Shown here: piece by piece, positions 12,624-23,342 of the stretch
Layout of the letters: every line of letters starts with the position of its first letter
Numbering within the stretch: the first letter of the stretch is position 1
Origin: Odiellus spinosus
Lineage: Eukaryota > Arthropoda > Arachnida > Opiliones > Phalangiidae
Length of the DNA: 64,000 nt
Assembly (NCBI GenBank): GCA_963920705.1
Contig: OY987237.1
Span: forward strand, 15,096,601 to 15,160,600
Reading direction: 5' to 3'
The notes under the pieces: model-generated
Told to the model about the DNA's origin: nothing
Seen by the model: only the letters and a program-made list of their open reading frames with translations
Databases searched by the model: none
Made by a program: the position numbers and the translations under genes

Positions 12624-13010
12624 TTAAAGGGAGAATGCAACCTATTGTTTAAATTGGCCTAATCCACTAGTGAAAAAATTTACGAACCAATATTAAGCTA
12701 GAAATGAATTTAAAACTTACCATCAAAATAGGCTTAGCGGGATTCGTGGAGATCCTGATTTCCTGGCGTTATAAAGGTCTAGCGACCAATCGAACGCGAT
12801 TGTAAGTCTCGTCTAGATCTCGCCTTCGCTCATTGGTCGCTAGACCTTACACGTAGGCAATTCAGCTGATCTCCATGAATCCCGCTAATTTTTAAATTTA
12901 TTTCTAGTTTAATATTTGTTTTGTAAACTTTTTATCGATGGATAAGGCCTATTTAAACGATAAGGAATCGATAAAAAATCACTTGTTATTAGGTTGCATT
13001 CTCCCTTTAA
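12624..13010 (+). mobile_element. TTAA-type foldback MITE (family A), complete copy
   Basis: Bounded by TTAA on both sides (12624-12627 and 13007-13010). The ends are TTAAAGGGAGAATGCAACC and its inverse, followed by ~190-bp inverted arms (CGATAAGGAATCGAT, TTTCTAGTTTAATATTTG, GGATTCGTGGAGATC). The loop has an inner palindrome around AAGGTCTAGCGACCAAT. No coding capacity. TTAA duplication and an AAAGGG tip suggest the Kolobok/T2 group. Confidence 0.88.
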
Positions 13011-13394
13011 ATCTGAATGTGTCTCACAACCAAATTACTTGTTACTTTTTCTGGTAAAGTCCTGCGTCTTAAAGTATGTTAAATATGGGGTGGCAACTGT
13101 CCCACATAACACCCATCTTCCGATACTATCAATATCATCTGGAAATTGTGATATCTTAGCTTCGTATTCGATGCAAATTTATATCGAAAAAAGAAAGGGG
13201 AACCTTGTTAAGATGTTCTTTATAATGATAGTATCCATTTGGCACCGTTACAATGTCTGGCGACCCGTGGTAACCTTTAATGACCCGTAACTCGAGTGCT
13301 AGCTAGAGATGAAAAGATAGTTTTGAGAGGTCCTTCGCTTTTCAAGACGCGGAGAAAGTGGAAAATTTCAACCTATTTTGGATTAAAAAGAATA

Positions 13395-13412
13395 CCCCCC
13401 CCCCCCCCCCCC
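13395..13412 (+). repeat. Poly-C tract (18 C)
   Basis: Uninterrupted run of 18 C, rare in this AT-rich setting and prone to assembly error. Confidence 0.9.
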
Positions 13413-13625
13413 TCCTCAATACTTGAGACTCTTCGTCTTAAAACTGGCATCCTTTTGGTTCGACCTTATAGGGGAATAATCATATAATTTAGAAAATAAA
13501 ACCAGTTGTAGATAGTTCGAGTTATTCTTCCAGTTGCGCAAAAACTCAAGTTTTTACGAAATGTTTTGTTTCTTCGTAGTTTAAATGGATAGTACCATGA
13601 ATTTATGCCAAGTTTATAATTATTC

Positions 13626-13952
13626 CAGAGTTGCCACAGGTCAGGGAAAACAGGGGAAAGTCAGAGAATTTCAAAATGAACCAAAAAGTCAGGGAATTTT
13701 ATGATATTCTAAAATGTCAGGGAATTTAAAGATCTTTCAAGAAGCCAGGAAATTACAATCATTATCTGAAGCTGACCGTGTCAGTTGTGTAGATTAGAAC
13801 AAAGATACGCGTGCTAAAGGTTTGGCGAACGCAATTGCAAAATAATTTAAAAATTAAAGGTTAAAAATTGGGTCAGGGAAAATCGTTGGAAAAGGTCAGG
13901 GGAAAACCTGGAAAAGTCAGGGAATATGAATCTGAAAAAACTGTATACACTT
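13626..13952 (+). mobile_element. AGTCAGGGAATT-type element, copy 2
   Basis: Begins CAGAGTTGCCACAGGTCAGG and has the same interior order as 7359-7670 (GTCAGGGAATTTAAAGATC, GAAGCCAGGAAATTACAATC). The right end is decayed (CTGTATACACTTG). Confidence 0.55.
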
Positions 13953-14542
13953 GCCTTTTATACAAAGCCAAGGCTTAAATTTTCGCCTACAGTTTTAATA
14001 TTTAAATAATAGGAATAAAAATCTTCCACTTACTAGCCAAGAAAGACTTCATTTTCCACCTTTATAAGTGGATAATTGGCATCATTTTTAGGCCAAATAT
14101 TTTATTTATCTGGCAACTGTCTAAGGAAAATTTCATGAAATATATTAGATTGATTGAAATCTGGGCTTTACACATATTGCGTCAGAGTTGCTAGGTGAAC
14201 TTGTTGTTAGATTGTAAACACCGAAACAATCAATTATAAGCTTTTATCAACGTATTACGTACTAATTAATGTCACCCAGAAATCCAAATAAATTCTTCTA
14301 CGTATATATTGTTAGAACACAATGAACTTGGTCATAGTGACATAGTGTTCAAAGTCGCGGTGTGGCGGCGGAATCTGGATAAACAAAACACCCCTTAATT
14401 ATTTACCAAGTGTTTTATTATTCATTGTTCTCATTGTTTGACGCTTTATGTCAGATCGAAATTTATTCTCCTATTTCATTCGTTAAACCAATACTAATCA
14501 AAGTTGAATGTGGTTTCTACAACCCGAGTCTATCGAACCTTT

Positions 14543-14907
14543 TTAAAGAGATAATGAAACCCTAATAAATATTGGCTTAGCAAGGATCCACGGAGGTTTA
14601 AACCCGTCTTGGAATAAAGCTGGATACTGTTGAACGCAGATATTTCAAACTCTTCGTGGATCCTGGTTAAGCATACTTAATGAAGAAGTTAAAAATTTGA
14701 TTTCAAGTATAAAATTTGATTTTAAATTAGTTAATTAATGATAATCAGTGGCGGTAGACCACGAAGTTAAAGGCTTTTGTTGTTTCAGCTTGGGGCCCAG
14801 TTTCTTTGCGTTTCCAAAAAGGTTTTAAGGGACCCTTAATTGAATAATTAATTCTAAGAAGTCGATAAAAAAATTGCTTGTTGTTGACAAGCTTCATTCT
14901 CACTTAA
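14543..14907 (+). mobile_element. TTAA-type foldback MITE, divergent subfamily
   Basis: Left tip TTAAAGAGATAATGAAACC and right tip GCTTCATTCTCACTTAA; TTAA at 14543-14546 and 14904-14907. Internally GGCTTAGCAAGGATCCACGG is complementary to CGTGGATCCTGGTTAAGC, forming the hairpin core. Diverged from the 12624 copy. Confidence 0.65.
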
Positions 14908-15059
14908 ACCCCTTTCACTTTCATTAGTTCTATTATATTAAACAGTTCATATCTTTGGACAATACGATCAAAATGATCTGAAGATAAAATTCAAAATTGA
15001 TTGAAATCTTGTTTTCCTATTCAAGTTAATTGTATTACTTAGAACCAATAGAGAGCTAA

Positions 15060-16480
15060 CAGCCCTGATCTTGCAACGTCACACCCGTCTATCTCTTACC
15101 TCGATGGCACCCCCCCCCCCCCCGACTAGGTAATCTACAATATCCACATGTAGGCTAAGGGGATGACGTCTCGATGACGTCCCATCATGCCTAACTGCTA
15201 ACTCCCTATAGGGTTTAAACTTTAAAGATAATTAGAATGAGATACCATTATTGAAGACCAACCTTTCATCTCATTTTCCCTGCCTTTAAACTCTATTGTT
15301 TCTAGGAAAGTTCTGTATAATCTGAACGGAAGTTTTGAATTGCAAATTTGACTCTTGGAAAAACTGTGTCAATTTTTTGACCCATAGATTACGGGTTACC
15401 TTCTAAATTAAAGAAATTTGGTGGTAATTATCGGGTGGGTTAGTGGTAAATTTAAATTATTATAATCAATGATAATATATCTCTTAAATAAAACCGGAAA
15501 CAGATAGTTCTGCATTATTCGAGGAACTTTATTAGTCCATCAAATAAACAAAATTTTAAAAGTCCACCTGCAAGTGAAATAAACAATAATAATTGGACAA
15601 GCAAAAATTATGTTTTTTCAAACTAGGAGAATGGATGAATGTTTTGAAAGGTTCAGACTTAATTTGCAATAATTAAGTGGATTTTCACGGGTGGGTGTAT
15701 TTGTAACAACTATCCGCTACTAACCAACCCGAAATTTGGTTAAAAATAATTTTAAATGGATTAATAATAGTTTAATTTTTGAAAGTTTTGAAAAGTTTGA
15801 TTTGCAAAAATATTTTCGATAAAACTAGGTATATTGCGGTTGGGCAAGATGGTAAAGGTTTGCGGATGGTTATGCAAAAGTATTTTGGATAAATTTGATT
15901 GGTCAAGTTTTGCAAAAAGAATTTGACCAAATTAGTAAAAAAAAACATTTAAGCTTCAAAGGTTTTGCAGATTTGATTTAAATTTTTTGGTCAAAATAGA
16001 TGAATTGATTAAAATTGGGCAAAGTTTGCAAACATAATTTTGTAAAACTACAATTTTTAAAGTTGGCCCAGGTTTGCAAAATGAATTTAGTTTTTTAAAA
16101 GATTACAAAAAAAATATCAAAAACCAAATTCAATCATATTGACTTTTAATTTCTCGTGTTGTCGGAAATGAATCTTCGATAAATCAAACCTTTCTAATTC
16201 TTTTGATAAAAGCTTAACACACATTTTTATTTTAAAAACAACGAAATTACATTGTTTAAACTTTTAAAAACGCGAGAGCATAAATTAAGAATTTTTTTAT
16301 ACCCTACTTGAATTTGTTCATTTTTCCGCATCTATGGGGATTAGAATTGCCTAAAATATTCCCCTCTTAATTCATACTACGGAATAGTCTTTCGAAAGTG
16401 GGTTAATGTTGAAACTCATCCTCTAGCAGAAGACGCTCATTTTATAAAAAGATAAAAGAGATAAAAAAAAAATTAATTAA
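15060..16480. other. Non-coding stretch with degenerate TTTGCAAA words
   Basis: A C run at about 15112-15123; between ~15780 and 16090 TTTTGCAAAA and related words recur irregularly without a clean period. No gene seen. Confidence 0.35.
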
Positions 16481-16486
16481 TGATAG

Positions 16487-16779
16487 CAAGGAGGATCAGA
16501 GAAGGAGAGGAAATGTGGGGCTGCGTTGAGTTAGAGAGAGAAGAGCCAACCTCCCACTCGGGTGGAAAGGGGGGGATAGGAAATTCTCGAGGTAAACTGT
16601 TGTCACGTGGTCGCTAGCTAGCGCGTCTCATAAAGGATTCGTTTTACCCACGTGACAACAATTTACCACGAAGCATCTCTACCCCCGTCTGTCCCCCGTT
16701 CTCCCAGAGTGGGAGTTTAGGCCGACGCAGTAGGAACCGCGCCGTCCCCACATTTCCTCTCCTTATCTGATCCTCCTTG
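16487..16779 (+). mobile_element. 293-bp foldback MITE with 7-bp TSD
   Basis: Ends CAAGGAGGATCAGA and its inverse extend into a longer inverted repeat including GGAGAGGAAATGTGGGG; an inner inverted pair contains TTGTCACGTGG and CCACGTGACAACAA. It is flanked by exact 7-bp direct repeats ATGATAG (16480-16486 and 16780-16786). G+C is well above the flanks. No coding capacity; a different family from 8174-8510 but with the same duplication length and a 5'-CA terminus. Confidence 0.85.
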
Positions 16780-17113
16780 ATGATAGAGCGTGAGATATAC
16801 TATAGAGTCCCATTAACTTAAGTTTAGGGTTAACTCCCTGTTCACCCCCTCGAGGGCTAACAAAACTTGAGCCAACGAGAGAAAATCTAGTAGGATAACA
16901 ATAGGATTTTAATTAAAAACAATGAAATGGAACGAATTTTATGAAAGAGCTAAAGAAAAACCGTGATGGTTTTGATTTTTTTTTTTTTTTTTTTCTGCCG
17001 GTCGCTTTGAGACTAATTGATGAACAAATTTTCACCGATATCACTGTGGTATAAAGTTTCCTTTTAAGAACAAGCCCCGAGAGGGATTTTATTAATTTAC
17101 TATTTGATTAAGA

Positions 17114-17450
17114 TTAAAGGGAGAATGAAACCTAACAAGTGATTTCTTATAGTTACAAATAAATAATAAACTAAAAATAAATTTAAAACTTACCTGGAAA
17201 ATAGGTTTAGCGGGATTCATGGAGATCAACTGATTTCCTCGAACGCGATTGTAAGTCTCGTGTGAACGACGGGTCTTCGATCATTGGTCGCTAGGCAATT
17301 CAGCTAATCTCCATGAATCCCGCTAAGCCTATTTTGATTGTAAGTTTTAAATTTATTTCTAGTTTAATATTTGTTTTGTAAACTTTTTATCGGTTGATTA
17401 GGCGTATTTAAACGATAAGGAATCGATTAACAAATCACTTCTTTATTAGG
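17114..17450 (+). mobile_element. TTAA-type foldback MITE, right end truncated
   Basis: Left tip TTAAAGGGAGAATGAAACC, then the standard arms; the right arm reaches CGATAAGGAATCGATTAAC but lacks the terminal CATTCTCCCTTTAA. The loop is shortened. Confidence 0.75.
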
Positions 17451-18142
17451 TAATTAGTTTTTGGTAAAATTTCACAGCGTTTTGTCGAGGGCCTTTGTTT
17501 TCAAAATATATTACGTGTCATCATACCTTTAAAATTAAAATTTCAGTTTCCGCGTTTTAGTTGTAATCATAATTCGCGCGCTCGCGAAATTAAATGAAAT
17601 TTTCGCACGTGACTACGAAATTTTGGCTCGTGCGCCCAGTTGTTCCCTTTTGTGTCCCAGAACATCAAACCAATCAGGATACGCCCTTGTGAATCTTAAT
17701 CTTAATCCCTGGACACCCTTTAGGCTAAGCACGACACAATATTTTAATCAGAATTTTGGCGGGAAAGTAATTGAAAAAAACCAACCAACCCTTTGATCCC
17801 ATCTCGATTGTTGTAATTATTACGCTAAGAATACTGAAAGTGAAGCAATACCTCTTAAAAAGAAAGGCTAGAAAGATTTGAAACGAAAATTCTTTAATCA
17901 CGATTTTTTGGGGGTGACTACTTAAAAGAATCGGTTAGAAAAATATTGAGAAGATAGTGGGAAATCTTTTTTCAAATTTCGTTAATCTTAGATTTATTTT
18001 CAAGCATTGTTTAAAACTTTAAGACCTCCTACTTGAAATAGTTTTCTAAAATTAGATTTTTAAGTGGATGATGTACCGTTAACGCACAAGAAGATGGTCT
18101 CTTTAGGTTTTTTCACTCTAGAAGTAGTAGTAGTAGTAGTAG

Positions 18143-18458
18143 CAAGAATCCATTCAGGTTCCATAAGAATATGGGAGCATAGCTTTAGCCTCTGGTATCA
18201 TCCTCCCAAACTTTGTAACAAAAGTTCGTCCGCAATTTTCGCAACATTTGTACGCTTAGATCTTTTTTCGGTCGGCTCCATTTTTATTACCCAAAATATT
18301 ATGTCAAGGTCGTTAGTGGCGCGGGTTAATAATAGATGGCAGGAGCGATTTACTTGAAAAATCGATTCGAAGCAGACGAACTTTTGCTACAAAGTTTGGG
18401 AGGATGGTTATTGAATCGCGGCCCTCCCATATTCTTATGGAACCTGAATGGATTCTTG
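18143..18458 (+). mobile_element. 316-bp foldback element inside a (TAG)n tract
   Basis: CAAGAATCCATTCAGGTTCC plus further matching bases (CATAAGAATATGGGAG) at the left are repeated inverted at the right end; inner arms share CAAACTTTGTA and AAGTTCGTC. Both sides are flanked by GTAGTAG within a (TAG)n run, so a 7-bp duplication fits but cannot be proven in a microsatellite. Confidence 0.75.
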
Positions 18459-18799
18459 GTAGTAGTAGTAGAGATCCACGTAGAATTTAACTGCATTCAC
18501 ACTAAGCCTTGGAGTCGATTCAGATCGATTCAAAACGTTTCGCTTGCATCAATTTGATTCGATTTATCGAAACTGCTTCGGGAACCAGTTTCAAACCGAT
18601 TCCGCTTCTATAATCTACAGATAAAACTATAATAAATCGATTTATGAAGATGATATGTGAACAGATGGCGACCTTAAAACGATTAAACAAGCTATTTAAT
18701 TATCGATTTTGATATTATCGAGTAAAATCGATTGGGATAACCTTGTGTAATTTAGCCGAAACTTTGCCATATTATAACTAGAGCCTATGAAAACCAACC

Positions 18800-19850
18800 C
18801 TAAGAGTATCGATCAGTAATGCTAGGTATAGGGAGCCGCATCCGTGAGCAATCAAGGCGGCTAGGAGAGAAAAATATCGCGGGAATGGAAATTTTCCATC
18901 TTTCACTCTCGAAGGGGTAGTATCAAGAGGGGAGCTGATATTTGCCCAAAAAGTTTTAAAATAATTTCAATCTGTTTCACTCGCTTCTCTGCTTCATCCT
19001 CCCTTGAAAAGGTCGCGCTAAGTCACGATAATTTGAAAGTTAAAGTTCAAAACATTTTAGTTCATAAATATTTCCGTATTTTAACTAAAATATGCTGCTC
19101 TTCCGTATGAAAGTTATTTGATATTTGTACTTATTTAACCAAAATTTGTAGCGTAACTGTGTAGCGGTAACCATACGGGGAGCGGGTTTATCTTCGCTAT
19201 TAATATAACTTGTCTTGAAAGTTATTATTTGATTGAAGATTACAATTATCACGAAACGTATTTCTTTATAGTTTTAACTTTATATTATAAGAAGGATTCA
19301 CCTAATTTGGTGCTAGTTAATGAATAGTTAACATACGCGGAAAGATATTTACCCGTTATTTACGCTTGCCATAACATTTATTCCTTATCTCAATTAACTT
19401 GAATAGACAAAAAACCAAAGTTCAATTTTTAACTTTTTCTTATGGAATGTTAATTACAGCTTTTATGTTAATTAGCTATAATTTTTCTACTGTAATTATC
19501 TTTTAGTATTCAAGTAAAACAATGCCGCTATATTATCATACTTGTTTCATCATTAACACGAGGGGAATTCATCAAAATGATGAGTTTGAAGCAATTTAGT
19601 CCAAACCTATTAATTTAAAATGTTTTTTAAATATTTTACGGTATTATAATTTAAATTCTAGTTTTGTGAAATTATACGAATTTAACCATTAAGAATATAA
19701 TTATAATTAGGGTATAATTACACTCTTAAAATGCTACAATTTTATTATTTTAATTATTAGTTTAATGTGTAAATTCCAACCTTACTAAGTCTGTAATTGT
19801 ATTCAACTTTGAAATTGAAGTCATTGAAAATACTGATTTAAATTTAAACT
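18800..19850. other. Non-coding stretch, no gene seen
   Basis: A slightly GC-richer patch at 18830-18940, then AT-rich DNA; no exon or RNA recognised. Confidence 0.35.
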
Positions 19851-19859
19851 AACACTGAG

Positions 19860-20614
19860 TTAAAGGGAGAATGCAACCTAATAACAAGTGATTTTTAATC
19901 GATTCCTTATCGTTTAAATAGGACTAATCCACCGTTAAAAAGTTTACGAAACAAATATTAAACTAGAAATAAATTTAAACCATACCAGGAAAATAGGCTT
20001 AGCGGAATTCTTGGAGATCGGCTGTATTGCCTCCGTGTGTAAGGTCTAGCGACCAATGAGCGAAGGCTCGTCGTTCACGCGAGATCTAGACGAGACTTAC
20101 AATCGCGTTCGATTGGTCGCTAGACCTTATAACGCGAGGAAATCAGAATCTCCATGAATCCCGCTAAGCCTATTTTCATGGTAAGTTTTAAATTTATTTC
20201 TAGTTTAATATTTGTTCGTAAAAGTGGATTAGGCCAGAAGTAGATGAAACCCTCCTTTGAAGTCTACTACTCTAATGGTCGATATAGCGCTCCTCTCTGT
20301 ATGGGTAAAATTCCCAATTTTACGAGTTAGAAGGGGTCCTACTTCATCCCCCCTGTCTACGGAAAATTGGAAATTCTCTCTCTCCACAAACGACGACGTT
20401 TTTTTGACGAACTCCGAGGCTGCTAGAGATATTCGCTGGACGAACTCCCGCTCCGAAAATATCTACCGTTAGGAGGCGTACGAATCGCGCTTTTTGAAAC
20501 TAACCCATACAGAGAGGGGTAGACAAGACCAGGGAGTAATACACTTCAAAGGAGGGTTTCATCGGCTTCTGATTAGGCCTATTTAAACGATAATAGATTG
20601 CATTCTCCCTTTAA
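19860..20614 (+). mobile_element. TTAA-type foldback MITE interrupted by a family B MITE
   Basis: Outer element: TTAA at 19860-19863 and 20611-20614, with GGGAGAATGCAACC and GCATTCTCCC ends and the usual arms. Its right arm is split at ATTAGGC by the 337-bp MITE at 20235-20571, which duplicated these 7 bases. Confidence 0.88.
20235..20571 (-). mobile_element. 337-bp MITE (family B), copy 2, nested
   Basis: Inverted relative to the 8174 copy (begins CAGAAGTAGATGAAACCC). Flanked by perfect 7-bp repeats ATTAGGC (20228-20234, 20572-20578), which belong to the host element and date this insertion as the younger of the two. Confidence 0.92.
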
Positions 20615-21109
20615 GAGTTTAGATTGGGAATTTTTAAGCTAGATGTTTTGAGGCGAGTAATGTTCGGCGTCCATGATCTTTAGCATCAAGGGAGGGATGG
20701 AATCGTCACGATTCTCACAATTATGTTTTAAAAAATAATTGAATTAATCTTCATTACATCAATGGGGAAATATTTCATTTCCACGCTCGTCCCAAGTTGA
20801 AAAAGAATGAAAAACCCTAGTTATCCATTACTGTATTGACTACCAACCACACTTTAGATCATCAATCCTTCTTGGGGAAAATACCCCTAAATATGCTCTC
20901 CCATCAATGGTATATCATTATAAGTTTATTGTTTGGGGTATATTAAAGTTTTAAATACGACGAAAACAATAACTCGTTTGAGAATTATATTTTAAAAAAC
21001 GTAAAAACCAAACGCGTCAGAAAAATATTTGTTGTTTTCAGGTAGAAATAATGAAGTACCCACTTTTGTATAAGTAATTAAGTATGAAACAGTTAAAATG
21101 GTGTTCATA

Positions 21110-21870
21110 CACAGCAGCGTTCAAACTAGGCCTTGGAATCTATTTATTTAAACTGCTTCCCGATCTGAAACGGTAAAATCAAACCGATATTCAAATCGTC
21201 AGGAATCGTTTTAAGCGTCAATTGTTCACTCATTTTCTTTATAAATCGATTTACTGTAGTTTCAACAGAAGCCGATGAAACCCTCCTTTGAAGTCTATTA
21301 CTCCCTGGTCTTGTCTACCCCTCTCTGTATGGGCTAGTTTCAAAAGGGCGATTCGTACGCCTCCTAACGGTAGATATTTTCGGAGCGGGAGTTCGTCGAG
21401 CGAATATCTCTAGTAGCCTTGGAGTTCGTCAAAAAAACGTCGTCGTTTGTGGAGAGAGAGAATTTCCAATTTTGCGTAGACAGGGGGGATGAAGTAGGAC
21501 CCCTTCTAACTCGTAAAATTGTGAATTTTACCCATACAGAGAGGAGCGCTATATGGAACATTAGAGTAGTAGACTTCAAAGGAGGGTTTCATCGGCTTCT
21601 GGTTTCAACTATAGCAGCGTTCAGACTACAGACTTTAAAACCTTTTTTAACCGTTTTGGAAAGGTCAAATTGTAAAGTTTAGGGGTCAGCCGTGTAGATC
21701 TTTGATCAAGGAACAAAATTAATATCTTAAAAAATCGATTTAAACACCTGAAACGGTTCCAGTGTCAAGTGTGAACGTAGCTTTTAGGTTGTTAAATCGA
21801 ATCGGTAGAAATCGAATCAAATCGATTGGAGAAAAGACGATTTCCCGTTCACACTTCTCTAAAACGTTTT
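21110..21870. mobile_element. Diverged inverted-repeat element around a family B insertion
   Basis: Segments such as AGCAGCGTTCAAACTAGG and AGCAGCGTTCAGACTACAG, and later GTCAAGTGTGAACGTAGC, with many AAATCGAT words, suggest an old foldback repeat of the 'GCGTTCACAC' kind; similar words occur at 18484-18660. Boundaries are unclear. Confidence 0.35.
21266..21601 (+). mobile_element. 336-bp MITE (family B), copy 3, 7-bp TSD
   Basis: Same orientation and nearly the same sequence as 8174-8510. Perfect 7-bp duplications GTTTCAA at 21259-21265 and 21602-21608. Confidence 0.92.
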
Positions 21871-22079
21871 GAAACGAAGCTTTTTCTTCTACGGAAATAG
21901 TTTTCAAACGTTTAAATTCTACCCACTTATCATACACCTTCTTTTCCGTTTCCTCCATTGCTTCTCAAAAACCCTCTTGTACAAATCTTACAATCCTGTT
22001 ATCTCAAGCGGCTTCCTTAGAGCACCTTTATCTTCGAAAATAGCAACTGCTATGCACCCACCAAATTTTTAAGATACCT

Positions 22080-23340
22080 TTAGTTACCCCCTTATCTGTA
22101 AATAAAAATCAAAAGACCGGTCAGTTTTATTTTTGGGAATTTTTTTTTTATTAGTCATTAAATCTCTATACTGAAACTTGAACTTATATTTAATATAAAT
22201 CTGGTTTGGAACGATACGCGTACTCCCCCTCCTTTAACTTCAGTCAACTCTTAATGTGAAATATTCCTATTACTCGTTTTATTTAATATTTGGAGCGTGG
22301 GATTTTTTTTTGGAAAAACTCATCTCCGATAGTAAAGGTTACGTCACGCGCACTTTACTAGAAAATAACGTAGCCCGCAACTTCGAAGCTCATACCTCAA
22401 GCTCGCCCAATTATATCTGCCCCTTCTTTTAAAGGGACGGTGAATTAGGCTTAACAAAGTTTAAAGTAGTGGAAATGTCTTCTTTTACGAAAAATACCGC
22501 GCGAAAGCGACCTTATCAGGAGCGAGAATGATCGAGAGTTAACTTCTGTATTAACTTAGAAATTAATTTAAAAACTTTCTTTTGGCGTTTCATTTCTTAG
22601 GCGATTGACAGTGTCACCTTTCCTTTATATTAGGTTGAAAAGTTTCGTGATACGGAGATATTTGTGGGTGAAAGCGGAAATTCTTCTTTCAACTCCCATT
22701 ATTTTTAAAAAATTGTGGATCCTTAGAGATTCCTACAATTGTTATAAGAACCGTTACATTATTATTATACATTTGCGCAACTTTTCTTGAAATTCCAGTC
22801 TTTTAATGATGAAGGATCTTTAATAGAAACACCCGTATATAGAGATAGTGTGTGGTTGTCGGTACTTAGAAAATATATATGAAATCTTCTTCGTTTTTGG
22901 GCGCAACTCTTTCAAAATTTGTAGCCTAGCTGTCACCGTGAAGGGCGGTAAATTTTGTTTGGACATCCTAAGTTTTTATTATGACATTATTTAATTGGCT
23001 TCATCGTATTCCAAACTAGAATCAAGGGGGTGTTTTTTTGAGGCTTCTAAACCCAAATTTAGAACTGTGAGGTCGCCATTGAAATATGGGGAATAGTTTA
23101 TTGTGGGCTTCATTAGGATGCAATTTAATTATTAAATTTTTCGAAACTATTCGTTGAACCTGTTTCAAAACATTATTCAACGTTTTATTATCCCTTTAAT
23201 CGTCTCTAACATTTCGTTATTTCCGTTTATATTACCTTTAAAGGGAGCATGGAGTAATGAAACAAAAACTAAAATTTACTTTAAAAAAAACTTTAATGAA
23301 TTATAAATAACGCGCTTAATCAAAATTAGGACAATTAAAA
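22080..23340. other. Intergenic, no gene seen
   Basis: Downstream of the BTB-Kelch gene. A single TTAAAGGGAGCATGGAG word at ~23238 resembles a TTAA-type element tip; otherwise nothing recognised. Confidence 0.35.
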
Positions 23341-23342
23341 GT

